From the NCBI GenBank assembly GCA_017517605.1, contig JAFWYQ010000007.1:1-45447 (forward strand): a DNA stretch of 45,447 nucleotides. Reading direction: 5' to 3'. The position numbers were made by a program, and so were the translations under genes. This DNA comes from Bacteroidaceae bacterium. GTDB lineage: Bacteria; Bacteroidota; Bacteroidia; Bacteroidales; Bacteroidaceae. Under the pieces are notes generated by a model. That model searched no databases and was not told the origin of the DNA. It was given only the letters and a program-made list of their open reading frames with translations. Positions within the stretch are counted from its first letter, which is position 1; the number at the start of each line of letters is the position of its first letter. Below are positions 34,353-44,188 of the stretch, one piece after another.

Positions 34353-35150
34353 TCAAATTGATTTATCACCTAATATTTCTTCTATAAACTCAAATGAAGA
34401 TAGAATGTCTGCCTTACCATGACGAACAGCTACTGTATGTTCAAAATGAGCTGCACATTTACCATCGCGAGTACTTACTGACCACCTGTCATCTTCAAGG
34501 TATATCTGTCGAGAACCCATAGTTATCATTGGTTCAATAGCAAGACACATTCCATTTTTCAACAAAGTGCCTGTTCCACGACGACCGTAATTGGGAACTT
34601 GTGGATCTTCATGCATCTCTTTACCGATACCATGACCAACAAACTCACGAACTACTCCATATCCAGCCGCTTCACAAGACTGCTGTATCGCGTTTCCGAT
34701 GTCACCCAAGCGTTTACCATGGATTGCATTCTGAATACCAAGATATAATGAATCTTTAGTAACTTTCAGCAATCTTTTCACTTCAGAAGAAACTTCACCT
34801 ACACAAAAAGTATAAGCTGAATCTCCACAGAATCCATTCAACAAGACTCCGCAATCAACCGAAACAATGTCTCCATCACGCAAAGAACGATTACCAGGAA
34901 TTCCATGAACCACTTGTTCGTTTACCGATGTGCACAGCGACGCAGGAAATGGTGTACCGTTCGGATTTGGGAACCCCTTAAAAGTAGGAATTGCCCCATT
35001 ATCGCGGATGAATTCTTCTGCTACGCGGTCAAGTTCAGCAGTAGTCACACCAGGCTTAATCATCTTGGCTACTTCCGCCAAAGTTCTCCCCACAAGGAGA
35101 TTACTTTGGCGCAGTAACTCAATCTCATCTTCAGTTTTAAGAAATATCAT
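34353..35150 (-). CDS. map: methionine aminopeptidase, type I
   Basis: 265 residues. It removes the N-terminal Met of nascent proteins. The five metal ligands of the pita-bread fold are visible: two Asp in [17 protein letters not shown], His in REFVGHGIG, Glu in [11 protein letters not shown] and Glu in FEHTVAV. An extended N-terminal insertion is absent, consistent with type Ia. The ATG at 35150 ([13 protein letters not shown]) fits the family. It sits between secY and infA, and adk, present in many other phyla at this place, is missing. Confidence 0.97.
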   Translation of the reverse strand: MIFLKTEDEIELLRQSNLLVGRTLAEVAKMIKPGVTTAELDRVAEEFIRDNGAIPTFKGFPNPNGTPFPASLCTSVNEQVVHGIPGNRSLRDGDIVSVDCGVLLNGFCGDSAYTFCVGEVSSEVKRLLKVTKDSLYLGIQNAIHGKRLGDIGNAIQQSCEAAGYGVVREFVGHGIGKEMHEDPQVPNYGRRGTGTLLKNGMCLAIEPMITMGSRQIYLEDDRWSVSTRDGKCAAHFEHTVAVRHGKADILSSFEFIEEILGDKSI

Positions 35151-35167
35151 TCTTTTGATATTTTCTT

Positions 35168-36511
35168 TTAATAAGCAGCAACACCTGAACGTCCTTTGAT
35201 TCTTCCAGAGCTCAACAAGCCATCGTAATGACGCATCAAAAGATGGCTCTCAACCTGCTGGAGGGTATCCAATACCACACCTACAAGAATGAGCAAAGAA
35301 GTTCCACCAAAGAATTGAGCAAATTCAGGTTGCACCCCAAACACTCCTGCAAAAGCAGGCAAGATAGCAATAAGACCCAAGAATACAGATCCAGGCAAAG
35401 TGATACGAGACATGACTGTATCAATAAACTCTGCAGTATTCTTACCAGGCTTGATACCAGGAATGAAACCATTATTACGTTTCATATCCTCTGCCATCTG
35501 AGTGGGATTGATTGTGATAGCAGTGTAGAAATATGTAAACACCAGAATCAGTACAAAGAAGATAAAGTTGTACCAAAAGCTTGTGTGATCCATCAACGCA
35601 CGTACAAAACCACTTGCCTCATCGATATTGCTTGAAAATCCGATAAGAGTAATAGGAATGAACATGATTGCTTGAGCAAAAATGATAGGCATCACATTAG
35701 CAGCATTCACCTTCAAAGGAATATACTGTCTGGCACCACCAAACTGTCGACCGCCTGCTGTTTGCTTTGCATATTGTACGGGAATTTTGCGAACACCTTG
35801 TACAAGCAAAATAGCAGCAGCAGTCACAAACAGGAGGACTACAATTTCAAACAAGAACATTACCAAACCACCGGCACCAGGAGAAGCCAATCTTGTGGTC
35901 AATTCCTGAACGAAAGACTGAGGCAAACGGGCGATGATACCAATCATAATGATCATAGATACACCGTTACCGATACCCTTGTCTGTGATACGTTCACCAA
36001 GCCAAAGAATGAACATACTTCCTGCAGCCAAGATGATTGTAGAAGTAATCATAAACCAAGTCCAATCTACTGAAGCATTCAGTGCCTGGCCAGCAGTCAT
36101 CTTCAAGTTCACCAAATAAGCGGGAGCTTGAAACACCAAAATACAAATAGTCAAATAGCGTGTGTACTGGTTTATTTTTCTTCTACCACTCTCGCCTTCG
36201 CGTTGCAATTTCTGGAAATAGGGAACAGCAATAGCCAAAAGCTGAATCACAATTGACGCAGAAATGTAAGGCATAATACCCAACGCAAAGATAGAGGCAT
36301 TAGAGAATGCACCACCTGAGAACATATTCAACAAGGACATAAGTCCCTCACCAGTCTGTTCGTGCAAGCGTGTCAACATGTTAGCATCAATACCCGGCAA
36401 TACCACGTATGAGCCAAAGCGATAAATTGCAACGAACAATACGGTAATGAGAATCCGATTTCTCAGATCCTCAATTTTCCATATATTCTTTAATGTTTCA
36501 ATAGATTTCAT
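35168..36511 (-). CDS. secY: preprotein translocase subunit SecY
   Basis: 447 residues with about ten hydrophobic segments. It forms the channel of the Sec complex with SecE and SecG, used by the many exported proteins in this window. MKSIETLKNIWKIEDLRNRILIT, the plug-adjacent GIDANML and the cytoplasmic loop residues (FQKLQREGESGRRKINQYTRY) are typical. It follows rplO by 4 nt and precedes map by 17 nt, so it is expressed with the ribosomal genes. Confidence 0.98.
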   Translation of the reverse strand: MKSIETLKNIWKIEDLRNRILITVLFVAIYRFGSYVVLPGIDANMLTRLHEQTGEGLMSLLNMFSGGAFSNASIFALGIMPYISASIVIQLLAIAVPYFQKLQREGESGRRKINQYTRYLTICILVFQAPAYLVNLKMTAGQALNASVDWTWFMITSTIILAAGSMFILWLGERITDKGIGNGVSMIIMIGIIARLPQSFVQELTTRLASPGAGGLVMFLFEIVVLLFVTAAAILLVQGVRKIPVQYAKQTAGGRQFGGARQYIPLKVNAANVMPIIFAQAIMFIPITLIGFSSNIDEASGFVRALMDHTSFWYNFIFFVLILVFTYFYTAITINPTQMAEDMKRNNGFIPGIKPGKNTAEFIDTVMSRITLPGSVFLGLIAILPAFAGVFGVQPEFAQFFGGTSLLILVGVVLDTLQQVESHLLMRHYDGLLSSGRIKGRSGVAAY

Positions 36512-36515
36512 TGAA

Positions 36516-36962
36516 TCAGAGTTTTACTGCATTACCACCTACGGCCTCGATAGCAGCAACCGCACTCTTAGAGAAAGCATGAGCTTCCACTTCGAGTTTG
36601 ATTGTCAAGTTACCGTTACCCAAAACCTTAACCAATTGGTTTGAAGAAATAAAGCCAGCTGCTACCAAATCTGCAACTGTAACCTTTTCAAGTCCCTTAG
36701 CTTCAGCCAAAGTCTGAATAGTACTCAAATTGATAGCTTTATACTCTACTCTATTGATGTTCTTAAAACCAAACTTCGGCACACGACGCTGAAGCGGCAT
36801 CTGACCACCTTCGAAACCAATCTTTGTCTTATAACCAGATCTTGATTTAGCACCCTTATGACCGCGTGTAGAAGTTCCACCCAAACCAGAACCCGGACCA
36901 CGTCCAATTCTCTTTCTCGTCTTAGTAGAACCTACTGCAGGTTGTAAACTATTTAATTTCAT
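36516..36962 (-). CDS. rplO: 50S ribosomal protein L15
   Basis: 148 residues. The Gly-rich basic N terminus (KRIGRGPGSGLGGTSTRGHKG) and GFEGGQMPLQRRVPKFGF are diagnostic of uL15, a late assembly protein. The C-terminal domain carries EVEAHAFSKSA. It follows rpmD by 32 nt and secY follows 4 nt later. Confidence 0.98.
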   Translation of the reverse strand: MKLNSLQPAVGSTKTRKRIGRGPGSGLGGTSTRGHKGAKSRSGYKTKIGFEGGQMPLQRRVPKFGFKNINRVEYKAINLSTIQTLAEAKGLEKVTVADLVAAGFISSNQLVKVLGNGNLTIKLEVEAHAFSKSAVAAIEAVGGNAVKL

Positions 36963-36994
36963 CTTGTTATTACTTTTATAGAATTAACAATACG

Positions 36995-37171
36995 TTACTT
37001 TACAATGGCAACCAGATGCTTAACCTTTGCTACCATTCCGAGAATTGAAGGAGTCTCTTCGTGTTCAACAACGCGGTTCAACTTCTTAAGACCCAGTGCA
37101 TCCAATGTACGCTTCTGATCAGCAGGAGCACCAATTCTACTCTTAACCTGTTTAATCTTTATAGTTGACAT
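36995..37171 (-). CDS. rpmD: 50S ribosomal protein L30
   Basis: 58 codons. MSTIKIKQVKSRIGAPADQK, then LGLKKLNRVVEHEETPSILG, then MVAKVKHLVAIV: a standard uL30 ferredoxin-like fold at typical length. A strong AAGGAGG (GGAGG at 37178-37182) sits six nt before the ATG, immediately next to the rpsE stop codon. It lies between rpsE and rplO as expected. Confidence 0.97.
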   Translation of the reverse strand: MSTIKIKQVKSRIGAPADQKRTLDALGLKKLNRVVEHEETPSILGMVAKVKHLVAIVK

Positions 37172-37177
37172 AAAAAA

Positions 37178-37182
37178 CCTCC
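37178..37182 (-). promoter_or_regulatory. strong Shine-Dalgarno for rpmD
   Basis: GGAGG, extended to AAGGAGG, with 6-nt spacing to the ATG at 37171. It abuts the rpsE stop at 37183. Confidence 0.65.
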
Positions 37183-37695
37183 TTATCCTCTAAACACTTT
37201 TTCCATACTTACACCTCTGTTTTGAGCAACCATACGAGCATCACGCATTTCTGCCAACGCATTGATAGTAGCCTTCACCAAGTTGTGAGGGTTAGAAGAG
37301 CCCTTAGACTTAGCCAAAACGTCAGTAATACCAACACTTTCCAGTACGGCACGCATAGCACCACCAGCAACTACTCCTGTACCATGAGAAGCAGGCTTGA
37401 TGAAAACCTCTGCACCACCAAACTTTGCAGTTTGTTCGTGAGGAACAGTTCCCTTCAATACAGGTACCTTCACGAGGTTCTTCTTTGCAGCCTCAACGCC
37501 TTTAGCAATAGCTGCTGTTACTTCACCAGCCTTACCAAGCCCCCAACCAATAATACCGTTCTCGTTACCAACAACGACAATTGCAGAGAAGGTGAAAGTA
37601 CGACCACCCTTTGTTACTTTAGTAACACGATTGATGGCTACCAATCTGTCCTTCAACTCTACATCGCTTGATATTTTAACTTTATTAATTGCCAT
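37183..37695 (-). CDS. rpsE: 30S ribosomal protein S5
   Basis: 170 residues. The N-terminal double-stranded-RNA-binding-like domain ([31 protein letters not shown]) and the C-terminal domain ([29 protein letters not shown]) are canonical uS5, which affects decoding accuracy. It follows rplR by 5 nt, with no visible Shine-Dalgarno. Confidence 0.98.
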   Translation of the reverse strand: MAINKVKISSDVELKDRLVAINRVTKVTKGGRTFTFSAIVVVGNENGIIGWGLGKAGEVTAAIAKGVEAAKKNLVKVPVLKGTVPHEQTAKFGGAEVFIKPASHGTGVVAGGAMRAVLESVGITDVLAKSKGSSNPHNLVKATINALAEMRDARMVAQNRGVSMEKVFRG

Positions 37696-37700
37696 ATCGA

Positions 37701-38042
37701 TTAAAATTTAAGTCCACCGTTACGTGCAGCATCAGCTACTTCCTTTACTCTCCCATGATACAAGTAACCATTACGATCGAAAACGACAGCCGTAATGCCA
37801 GCTTCCTGTGCTTTCTTGGCAATCAACTCTCCAACCTTGGCAGCTTGTTCCTTCTTAGGCATAGACTCCATACCCAATGAAGAGGCAGCAGCCAATGTCT
37901 TACCAGACAAGTCATCGATTACCTGCACGTAAATCTGCTTGTTGCTTCTGAACACACTCATACGTGGACGTTCAACTGTTCCAGAAATTCTATTCCGAAC
38001 TCTAAATTTGATCTTTAAGCGTCTTTCTATTTTTGTTGTCAT
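37701..38042 (-). CDS. rplR: 50S ribosomal protein L18
   Basis: 113 residues. [21 protein letters not shown] and [19 protein letters not shown] are typical uL18, which carries 5S rRNA into the central protuberance. C-terminal [19 protein letters not shown] matches the family end. It sits between rplF and rpsE with 21-nt and 5-nt gaps. Confidence 0.98.
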   Translation of the reverse strand: MTTKIERRLKIKFRVRNRISGTVERPRMSVFRSNKQIYVQVIDDLSGKTLAAASSLGMESMPKKEQAAKVGELIAKKAQEAGITAVVFDRNGYLYHGRVKEVADAARNGGLKF

Positions 38043-38063
38043 GATAATACAATTTTATAAGAT

Positions 38064-38633
38064 TTACTTAGCACCAGCTGACTTACCAGACTTTCTGCGA
38101 ATCTCTTCACCGACGAACTTAATACCTTTACCCTTATAAGGTTCAGGCTTACGGAAAGAACGAATCTTGGCACAAACCAAACCAAGCAACTGCTTGTCGC
38201 ATGATTCCAATATAACCAGAGGATTCTTATTTCTCTCAGACTTGGTCTCTACCTTAATCTCAGCAGGAAGCTGGAGGAAGATACTGTGAGAGTATCCCAA
38301 TGAGAACTCAATCAAGTTTCCCTGATTAGACACACGGTAACCTACACCAACCAACTCAAGTTCTTTTTTATATCCTTCAGAAACACCAACAACCATATTG
38401 TTTACCAATGAACGATACAATCCATGGAAAGCATGTTGCTGCTTCAGACCAACTTCTGTGTTCTCTTCATTCAAAGTGAAAGTAATGCTACCATCCTCAA
38501 CAGTCATTACAATTGAGGGGTCAACGAACTGGCTCAACTCACCTTTAGGTCCTTTTACAGTCACTACATTATCCTTTTGGCTTACAGTTACGCCAGCAGG
38601 AATACTAATGGGCAATTTTCCTATTCTTGACAT
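38064..38633 (-). CDS. rplF: 50S ribosomal protein L6
   Basis: 189 residues. Starts MSRIGKLPISIPAGVTV and has two similar alpha/beta domains; the C-terminal motif EPYKGKGIKFVGEEIRRKSGK is diagnostic of uL6, which lies near the GTPase-associated centre. The ATG is preceded by AGGAGG with GGAGG at 38642-38646 (8-nt spacing), one of few strong sites in the window. Confidence 0.98.
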   Translation of the reverse strand: MSRIGKLPISIPAGVTVSQKDNVVTVKGPKGELSQFVDPSIVMTVEDGSITFTLNEENTEVGLKQQHAFHGLYRSLVNNMVVGVSEGYKKELELVGVGYRVSNQGNLIEFSLGYSHSIFLQLPAEIKVETKSERNKNPLVILESCDKQLLGLVCAKIRSFRKPEPYKGKGIKFVGEEIRRKSGKSAGAK

Positions 38634-38641
38634 TTTTGAAT

Positions 38642-38646
38642 CCTCC
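38642..38646 (-). promoter_or_regulatory. strong Shine-Dalgarno for rplF
   Basis: GGAGG with 8-nt spacing to the rplF ATG at 38633, in the 15-nt rpsH-rplF gap. Confidence 0.6.
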
Positions 38647-38648
38647 TA

Positions 38649-39044
38649 TTAATATACGTAGCAAAGAACCTCACCACCAATCTTCAGTTCGGCAGCTTCT
38701 TTATCTGTCATCACACCTTTGGATGTAGATATAATTGCAATACCTAATCCATTAATCACTCTCGGCATATCCTTATAACCGGTATACTTACGCATACCTG
38801 GAGTGGATACTCGCTGCAATTTCTTGATTGCATTCACTTTGTTTACTGCATCGTACTTCAAAGCAACTTTGATAGTACCTTGAGGGCCATCTTCAACGAA
38901 CTTGTAGTTCAAGATATAACCCTTCTCAAAAAGAATCTTAGTGATTTCCTTCTTGAGATTAGAGGCAGGAACTTCAACAACACGGTGCTTAGCACTGATT
39001 GCATTTCTCAACCTCGTCAAATAATCTGCTATTGGATCTGTCAT
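38649..39044 (-). CDS. rpsH: 30S ribosomal protein S8
   Basis: 131 residues. MTDPIADYLTRLRNAISAKH and the C-terminal GIAIISTSKGVMTDKEA (the STS-GVMTD signature) identify uS8, a primary 16S central-domain binder. In E. coli S8 represses the spc operon by binding a site near rplE; no such site was modelled here. It follows rpsN by 51 nt, a somewhat longer gap than its neighbours. Confidence 0.98.
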   Translation of the reverse strand: MTDPIADYLTRLRNAISAKHRVVEVPASNLKKEITKILFEKGYILNYKFVEDGPQGTIKVALKYDAVNKVNAIKKLQRVSTPGMRKYTGYKDMPRVINGLGIAIISTSKGVMTDKEAAELKIGGEVLCYVY

Positions 39045-39095
39045 ATTATAAAAATTAAATTAATCAGGACTTTCCTGACAATATTTAACAATAAA

Positions 39096-39395
39096 TTACC
39101 AGCTGGCTTTCTTTACACCCGGAATCAAACCATTGGATGCCATCTCACGGAACTGAATACGAGAAATTCCGAACTGACGAATATAACCTTTGGGACGACC
39201 AGTGATTTTACAACGATTATGCAAACGGATAGGATTTGCGTTCTTAGGAAAATCCTGCAACTTCTGTGCAGCCTCATAAGCCTCAACAGGGTCACCAGTA
39301 TTTACAATCTTCTTCAACGCAGCACGCTTCTCTGCATACTTGGCCACAAGCTTGGCTCTTTTAACTTCGCGAGCCTTCATTGATTCTTTTGCCAT
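39096..39395 (-). CDS. rpsN: 30S ribosomal protein S14 (long, zinc-free form)
   Basis: 99 residues, the long form. The C-terminal half ([27 protein letters not shown]) is diagnostic. Only one Cys is present, so the zinc-binding CxxC pairs of the short form are absent (C-minus). S14 sits in the 30S head. It follows rplE by 8 nt. Together with the zinc-free rpmJ it suggests little zinc dependence among these ribosomal proteins. Confidence 0.97.
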   Translation of the reverse strand: MAKESMKAREVKRAKLVAKYAEKRAALKKIVNTGDPVEAYEAAQKLQDFPKNANPIRLHNRCKITGRPKGYIRQFGISRIQFREMASNGLIPGVKKASW

Positions 39396-39403
39396 ACTCT
39401 CTA

Positions 39404-39961
39404 TTAGTCTTTTTTAGCGTTTTTAAAAGGCAAGCCAAACTCTTTCAACAAAGCATAGCCTTCCTCATCTGTTTTAGCTGTTGTCACGAAGGTAATGTTC
39501 ATACCCAAGATACGAGTGATGCTATCAATGTTTATTTCAGGGAAGATAATCTGCTCCTGAATACCCAAAGTATAGTTACCACGACCATCCAATTTGCTCT
39601 CAATACCCTTGAAGTCGCGGATACGAGGCAATGCGATACGAACGAGCTTCTCCAAGAATTCATACATTCTTTCACGACGCAATGTTACCATCACACCGAT
39701 AGGCATCTTCTTACGCAACTTAAAGTTGGCAACGTCCTTACGAGAAATTGTTGCAACTGCCTTTTGGCCTGTAATAGTTGTAAGCTCGTTGATTGCTACA
39801 TCAATAATCTTCTTATCAGCAACAGCCATACCCAATCCCTGATTGATAACAATCTTCTTGAGGACAGGTACCTGCATGCTTGAAGTGTATTGGAACTTCT
39901 CCTTCAATGCAGGAGCGATGCGCTCTGCATATTCTTTCTTAAGACTTGCAGTATTACTCAT
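39404..39961 (-). CDS. rplE: 50S ribosomal protein L5
   Basis: 185 residues. The motifs [40 protein letters not shown] and [19 protein letters not shown] identify uL5, which binds 5S rRNA and contacts the P-site tRNA. The ATG overlaps the rplX stop codon (TAATG), which suggests translational coupling. A GGAG-containing purine run precedes it inside rplX. Confidence 0.98.
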   Translation of the reverse strand: MSNTASLKKEYAERIAPALKEKFQYTSSMQVPVLKKIVINQGLGMAVADKKIIDVAINELTTITGQKAVATISRKDVANFKLRKKMPIGVMVTLRRERMYEFLEKLVRIALPRIRDFKGIESKLDGRGNYTLGIQEQIIFPEINIDSITRILGMNITFVTTAKTDEEGYALLKEFGLPFKNAKKD

Positions 39962-40281
39962 TATTTAATCTCCTCTCCTGATTTTTTAGAATAACGCACT
40001 AAAGTTCCTTCTGAACTCATTTTTCGTCCGATACGAGTGGCCTTTCCTGTCTTGGGGTCAACAACGTTCAAGTTTGAAATGTGAATAGGAGCCTCCTGCT
40101 TCACAATACCACCTTGAGGATTCTTTGCACTGGGTTTAGTGTGCTTAGAAACCATGTTGACACCTTCAACAACGGCACGGTTCTCCTTTACGAGAACTTT
40201 CAATACGACACCTGTTTTACCCTTGTCTTCACCAGAGTTAACGTAAACGGTATCGCCTTTCTTAATATGTAACTTACTCAT
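39961..40281 (-). CDS. rplX: 50S ribosomal protein L24
   Basis: 106 residues. The KOW motif ([20 protein letters not shown]) begins the protein, and [19 protein letters not shown] follows. uL24 is an early assembly initiator at the exit tunnel. Its stop overlaps the rplE start by one nucleotide, and it follows rplN by 21 nt. Confidence 0.98.
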   Translation of the reverse strand: MSKLHIKKGDTVYVNSGEDKGKTGVVLKVLVKENRAVVEGVNMVSKHTKPSAKNPQGGIVKQEAPIHISNLNVVDPKTGKATRIGRKMSSEGTLVRYSKKSGEEIK

Positions 40282-40302
40282 TACTTGAATTCTTTTACAA
40301 AA

Positions 40303-40668
40303 TTAAAGTACTTCAGGTGCCAATGAGACAACCTTCATATTAGCAGCACGAAGCTCTCTCGCAACAGGACCAAAGATACGACTTCCGCGGATTTCACCTG
40401 CATTGTTCAAAAGAACACATGCATTGTCATCAAAACGGATATAAGAACCGTCAGCACGACGAATTTCTTTCTTGGTACGTACAATCAAAGCCTTAGATAC
40501 TGTACCCTTTTTGATATCACTTGAAGGGATTACACTCTTCACTGAAACCACAATAACATCACCAACAGAAGCATAGCGTCTGCGAGTACCGCCCAAAACG
40601 CGGATACACAGAGCTTCTTTAGCGCCACTGTTATCACATACTGTAAGTCTGGATTCTGCTTGTATCAT
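40303..40668 (-). CDS. rplN: 50S ribosomal protein L14
   Basis: 121 residues. [20 protein letters not shown] and the signature [20 protein letters not shown] identify uL14, part of intersubunit bridge B8 and the RsfS binding site. Normal length. It follows rpsQ by 2 nt. Confidence 0.98.
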   Translation of the reverse strand: MIQAESRLTVCDNSGAKEALCIRVLGGTRRRYASVGDVIVVSVKSVIPSSDIKKGTVSKALIVRTKKEIRRADGSYIRFDDNACVLLNNAGEIRGSRIFGPVARELRAANMKVVSLAPEVL

Positions 40669-40670
40669 AA

Positions 40671-40928
40671 TTACTTAGCTCTTTCGATTATTTCTACTAA
40701 TCTCCATCTCTTGGTTTTGCTCAAAGGACGAGTTTCCATGATACGTACAGTATCTCCCAGGTTACATTCCTGCTTCTCATCGTGAGCATGGTACTTCTTC
40801 GTCTTGCTAACGAACTTACCATAAATCGGGTGTTTTTCTTTGAACTTAGCAGCAACTGTAATGGTCTTATCCATCTTGTTACTAATAACCACACCCATTC
40901 TTTCTTTTCTTAAATTTCTAGCTTCCAT
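40671..40928 (-). CDS. rpsQ: 30S ribosomal protein S17
   Basis: 85 residues from the ATG at 40928 ([20 protein letters not shown]). A TTG at 40931 is in frame but less likely. The OB-fold and [21 protein letters not shown] signature are standard uS17, a 16S 5'-domain binder. It follows rpmC by 12 nt. Confidence 0.97.
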   Translation of the reverse strand: MEARNLRKERMGVVISNKMDKTITVAAKFKEKHPIYGKFVSKTKKYHAHDEKQECNLGDTVRIMETRPLSKTKRWRLVEIIERAK

Positions 40929-40940
40929 CAAAAGACCATT

Positions 40941-41135
40941 TTATTTGTTAAGTTCTCTCTGACGCAATTCAGTCTTCATACGAGCGATGGTTCTACGCTG
41001 CTCCTTAATTTGAGCAGTGTTCTCCATTGGAGAAACCGCATGATTCAAAACCATCTGATTATAGTTAGCTACTTCAGTCTCGATTCTTTCAGCCAACTCA
41101 TTAGTTGCTATTTCTCTAATCTCTGCAATCTTCAT
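40941..41135 (-). CDS. rpmC: 50S ribosomal protein L29
   Basis: 64 residues forming two helices (MKIAEIREIATNELAERIE; QIKEQRRTIARMKTELRQRE), typical uL29 at the tunnel exit near the SRP/trigger-factor docking site. It lies 2 nt after rplP, in the standard rplP-rpmC-rpsQ order. Confidence 0.97.
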   Translation of the reverse strand: MKIAEIREIATNELAERIETEVANYNQMVLNHAVSPMENTAQIKEQRRTIARMKTELRQRELNK

Positions 41136-41137
41136 AA

Positions 41138-41572
41138 TTATGCATTTTGATTTTGAACATCGTAATCACGTCTCACAATAAACTTGGTAGTAACAGGAAG
41201 TTTCTGAGCAGCCAGACGCAAAGCCTCTTTGGCTACTTCATAAGGAACACCCTCTACCTCGAAAATAATTCTACCCGGAGTGATGGGAAATACGAATCCT
41301 TCAGGACTACCCTTACCCTTACCCATACGTACGTCTGCAGGCTTCTTGGTAATAGGTTTGTCAGGGAAGATACGAATCCAAATCTGACCCTCACGCTGCA
41401 TGTAACGTGTTACCGCGATACGGGCAGCTTCAATCTGACGGCCGGTAATCCACTTAGTCTGCAAAGACTTGATACCGAAAGAACCGAAAGCCAATTGGTT
41501 ACCTCTCTGAGCATTACCTTTGCTAGAACCTTTTTGCGGTCTTCTATATTTTACTCTTTTAGGTTGTAACAT
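41138..41572 (-). CDS. rplP: 50S ribosomal protein L16
   Basis: 144 residues. The start [20 protein letters not shown] and the motif [16 protein letters not shown] are diagnostic of uL16, which positions tRNA at the A and P sites. It follows rpsC by 23 nt. The arginine in the RMGKGKG loop that is hydroxylated in some bacteria is present. Confidence 0.98.
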   Translation of the reverse strand: MLQPKRVKYRRPQKGSSKGNAQRGNQLAFGSFGIKSLQTKWITGRQIEAARIAVTRYMQREGQIWIRIFPDKPITKKPADVRMGKGKGSPEGFVFPITPGRIIFEVEGVPYEVAKEALRLAAQKLPVTTKFIVRRDYDVQNQNA

Positions 41573-41595
41573 AATTCTTCTTAACTTTCAAATAG

Positions 41596-42321
41596 TTAAC
41601 GATTGTTTTTCTTTCTCTTGAAGTTCTTACCGCCGTTACCGCCATTGCCACGACCATTTTCCTTAGTCTGAGTAAAGTTCGGTGCCAAGTCCTTCTTGCC
41701 GAAGACTTCACCACGGCAAATCCAAACCTTAATACCCAACAGACCAACCTTAGTCAAAGCTTCTGCATGACAGTAATCAATATCAGCTCTGAAAGTGTGC
41801 AACGGTGTACGTCCTTCCTTATACATTTCAGAACGTGCCATTTCTGCACCATTCAAACGACCAGAAATCTGAATCTTGATACCTTCAGCACCCATACGCA
41901 TAGTATTGGCAATAGCCATCTTGATAGCGCGACGGTATGCAATCTTACCCTCTACCTGGCGAGCGATATTGTTGGCTACGATTACAGCATCAAGTTCAGG
42001 ACGCTTAACTTCGAAGATATTGATTTGAATGTCCTTATCGGTGATCTTCTTCAACTCTTCTTTCAACTTGTCAACTTCTTGACCACCCTTACCAATGATA
42101 ATACCCGGACGAGCAGTACAAACTGTGATTGTCACGAGTTTCAAGGTACGTTCGATAACAATTCTTGAAACACTGGCTTTAGCCAAACGTGCGTTCAAGT
42201 ATTTGCGGATTTTGCTGTCTTCCAAGAGAGCATCTCCAAAATTTTTACCACCGTACCAGTTAGAATCCCATCCTCTGACGATACCCAGACGGTTACTTAT
42301 CGGATTAACTTTTTGTCCCAT
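41596..42321 (-). CDS. rpsC: 30S ribosomal protein S3
   Basis: 241 residues. The KH domain (about 40-110, [20 protein letters not shown]) precedes the C-terminal S3 domain ([18 protein letters not shown]). S3 lines the mRNA entry channel and has helicase activity with S4 and S5. The last ~25 residues are unusually Asn/Gly/Lys-rich ([19 protein letters not shown]) and probably disordered. It follows rplV by 8 nt. Confidence 0.98.
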   Translation of the reverse strand: MGQKVNPISNRLGIVRGWDSNWYGGKNFGDALLEDSKIRKYLNARLAKASVSRIVIERTLKLVTITVCTARPGIIIGKGGQEVDKLKEELKKITDKDIQINIFEVKRPELDAVIVANNIARQVEGKIAYRRAIKMAIANTMRMGAEGIKIQISGRLNGAEMARSEMYKEGRTPLHTFRADIDYCHAEALTKVGLLGIKVWICRGEVFGKKDLAPNFTQTKENGRGNGGNGGKNFKRKKNNR

Positions 42322-42329
42322 TACTACTC

Positions 42330-42740
42330 TTAATTTTGATTATCATTAGTATTCTTAGAACCAACGTACAAAGTCACATGATTTGAGCGTTTGCGAATTC
42401 TGTAACCTCTTCCCTGGGGTGCAGGTCTCATTCTCTTGAGTGTAGCACCACAATCAACAAATACCTCTGTTACATAGAGTTCGCCGCTTTCAGCCTTACG
42501 TTCATTCTTCTGTTCCCAGTTAGCAATAGCCGAGCGCAACAGCTTCTCAACTCTTGCAGAAGCCTCCTTAGAAGAGAACTTCAAAACGCCCAGCGCTCTG
42601 TTTACCTCCATACCGCGGATCATATCAACCACCAAACGCATCTTTCGCGGAGAAGTCGGGACATTGCGCAATTTTGCGAAATACACAGTCTTCAATGCCT
42701 CTTTTCTGGCATTAGCTGCGATAGCTTTTCTTTTTCCCAT
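42330..42740 (-). CDS. rplV: 50S ribosomal protein L22
   Basis: 136 residues. The motifs [37 protein letters not shown] and [21 protein letters not shown] are diagnostic; the loop around MRPAPQGRG reaches the exit tunnel, where macrolide-resistance mutations occur in other bacteria. It follows rpsS by 32 nt. The N terminus is slightly extended ([15 protein letters not shown]). Confidence 0.98.
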   Translation of the reverse strand: MGKRKAIAANARKEALKTVYFAKLRNVPTSPRKMRLVVDMIRGMEVNRALGVLKFSSKEASARVEKLLRSAIANWEQKNERKAESGELYVTEVFVDCGATLKRMRPAPQGRGYRIRKRSNHVTLYVGSKNTNDNQN

Positions 42741-42772
42741 ATATTATTACTTTTTTATTCTATGCGACCTGC

Positions 42773-43042
42773 TTATTTTTTCTTGTTACCAGCATGACCA
42801 CGGAATGTACGTGTGGGAGCGAACTCGCCCAACTTATGACCAACCATGTTTTCTGTAACATAAACAGGAATAAATTTATTTCCGTTATGAACTGCAATTG
42901 TATGTCCCACGAAATCCGGAGAGATCATTGAAGCTCTGGCCCAAGTCTTGACAACAGTCTTCTTGCCGCTTTCATTCATGGCGAGCACCTTATTCTCAAG
43001 CTTTACATTAATGTACGGACCTTTTTTTAAAGAACGACTCAT
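42773..43042 (-). CDS. rpsS: 30S ribosomal protein S19
   Basis: 89 residues. [19 protein letters not shown] and the [20 protein letters not shown] signature identify uS19, which contacts S13 in the 30S head. It follows rplB by 21 nt, in the usual S10-operon order. Confidence 0.98.
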   Translation of the reverse strand: MSRSLKKGPYINVKLENKVLAMNESGKKTVVKTWARASMISPDFVGHTIAVHNGNKFIPVYVTENMVGHKLGEFAPTRTFRGHAGNKKK

Positions 43043-43063
43043 AATTTACTCAATTAACCGTTA

Positions 43064-43888
43064 TTACTTATTACATCTCTCAATAATATACTTATTAGAC
43101 TGTTTCTTAGGACGTCTTGTCTTCAAGCCCTTAGCATACAAGCCCTTACGTGAACGAGGATGACCTCCTGACTGGCGACCTTCACCACCACCCATCGGGT
43201 GATCCACGGGGTTCATAACAACACCACGGTTGTGAGGACGACGACCCAACCAGCGAGAACGACCTGCCTTACCTGAGCTTTCCAATGCATGGTCTGAATT
43301 ACCAACGCTACCGATAGTAGCCTTGCAAGCGCTGAGAATCTGTCTAACTTCTCCTGAAGGCAACTTGATTACGCAATATGCACCTTCACGTGAAGTCAAC
43401 TGAGCAAAATTACCTGCTGATCTAACCAATGCAGCACCTTGTCCGGGACGGAGTTCAATATTATGAATCACTGTACCCACGGGGATGTTCTGCAAAGGAA
43501 GTGCGTTACCAATCTCAGGCGCCGCATTCGGTCCAGACATCAAAGTGCTACCAACTTGCAATCCATTAGGAGCAATAATATATCTTTTCTCTCCATCAGC
43601 GTAATACAACAGAGCGATACGAGCCGAACGGTTCGGATCGTACTCAATTGTTTTAACAACTGCTGGAACACCGTCTTTATTTCTCTTGAAATCAATCAAA
43701 CGGAACTTTCTCTTATGACCACCACCAATGTAGCGCATAGTCATCTTACCTACATTGTTACGGCCACCCGTTGATTTTTTACCGTATACAAGAGACTTTT
43801 CTGGTACCGATGCAGTAATCTCTTCAAAAGTACCAATAATCTTGTGTCTTTGCCCCGGTGTTGTGGGCTTAAATTTACGTACTGCCAT
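43064..43888 (-). CDS. rplB: 50S ribosomal protein L2
   Basis: 274 residues. The C-terminal [13 protein letters not shown] contains the conserved His near the peptidyl-transferase centre. N-terminal [16 protein letters not shown] and [20 protein letters not shown] are also typical of uL2, which is needed for subunit association. It follows rplW by 7 nt. Confidence 0.98.
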   Translation of the reverse strand: MAVRKFKPTTPGQRHKIIGTFEEITASVPEKSLVYGKKSTGGRNNVGKMTMRYIGGGHKRKFRLIDFKRNKDGVPAVVKTIEYDPNRSARIALLYYADGEKRYIIAPNGLQVGSTLMSGPNAAPEIGNALPLQNIPVGTVIHNIELRPGQGAALVRSAGNFAQLTSREGAYCVIKLPSGEVRQILSACKATIGSVGNSDHALESSGKAGRSRWLGRRPHNRGVVMNPVDHPMGGGEGRQSGGHPRSRKGLYAKGLKTRRPKKQSNKYIIERCNK

Positions 43889-43895
43889 CTTTTAT

Positions 43896-44186
43896 TTAAA
43901 TATTGCTATAGAAATCAATTGTATCGCCTTCCTTCACAGTCACGATAGCTTTCTTGAAAGCGTTTGTGCGACCTTTCAGAAGACCAGCCTTAGTGTAACG
44001 GGCCTTGTTCTTACCATCATAACGCATGGTATTTACGTCAACTACTGTAACATTATACAAAGCTTCAACTTCAGCCTTAATCTGGAGCTTGTTAGCTTCA
44101 GGACGCACGATAAATCCGAAACGATTGCTCTTCTCGGAAATTGCGTTCATTTTCTCTGTAATCAATGGTTTTACAATGTATGCCAT
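43896..44186 (-). CDS. rplW: 50S ribosomal protein L23
   Basis: 96 residues. YIVKPLITEKMNAISEK and YNVTVVDVNTMRYDGK are typical of uL23 at the tunnel exit, the docking point for trigger factor and SRP. A strong GGAGG (44194-44198) with 7-nt spacing lies in the 3' end of rplD; only 2 nt separate the two genes. Confidence 0.98.
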   Translation of the reverse strand: MAYIVKPLITEKMNAISEKSNRFGFIVRPEANKLQIKAEVEALYNVTVVDVNTMRYDGKNKARYTKAGLLKGRTNAFKKAIVTVKEGDTIDFYSNI

Positions 44187-44188
44187 TT

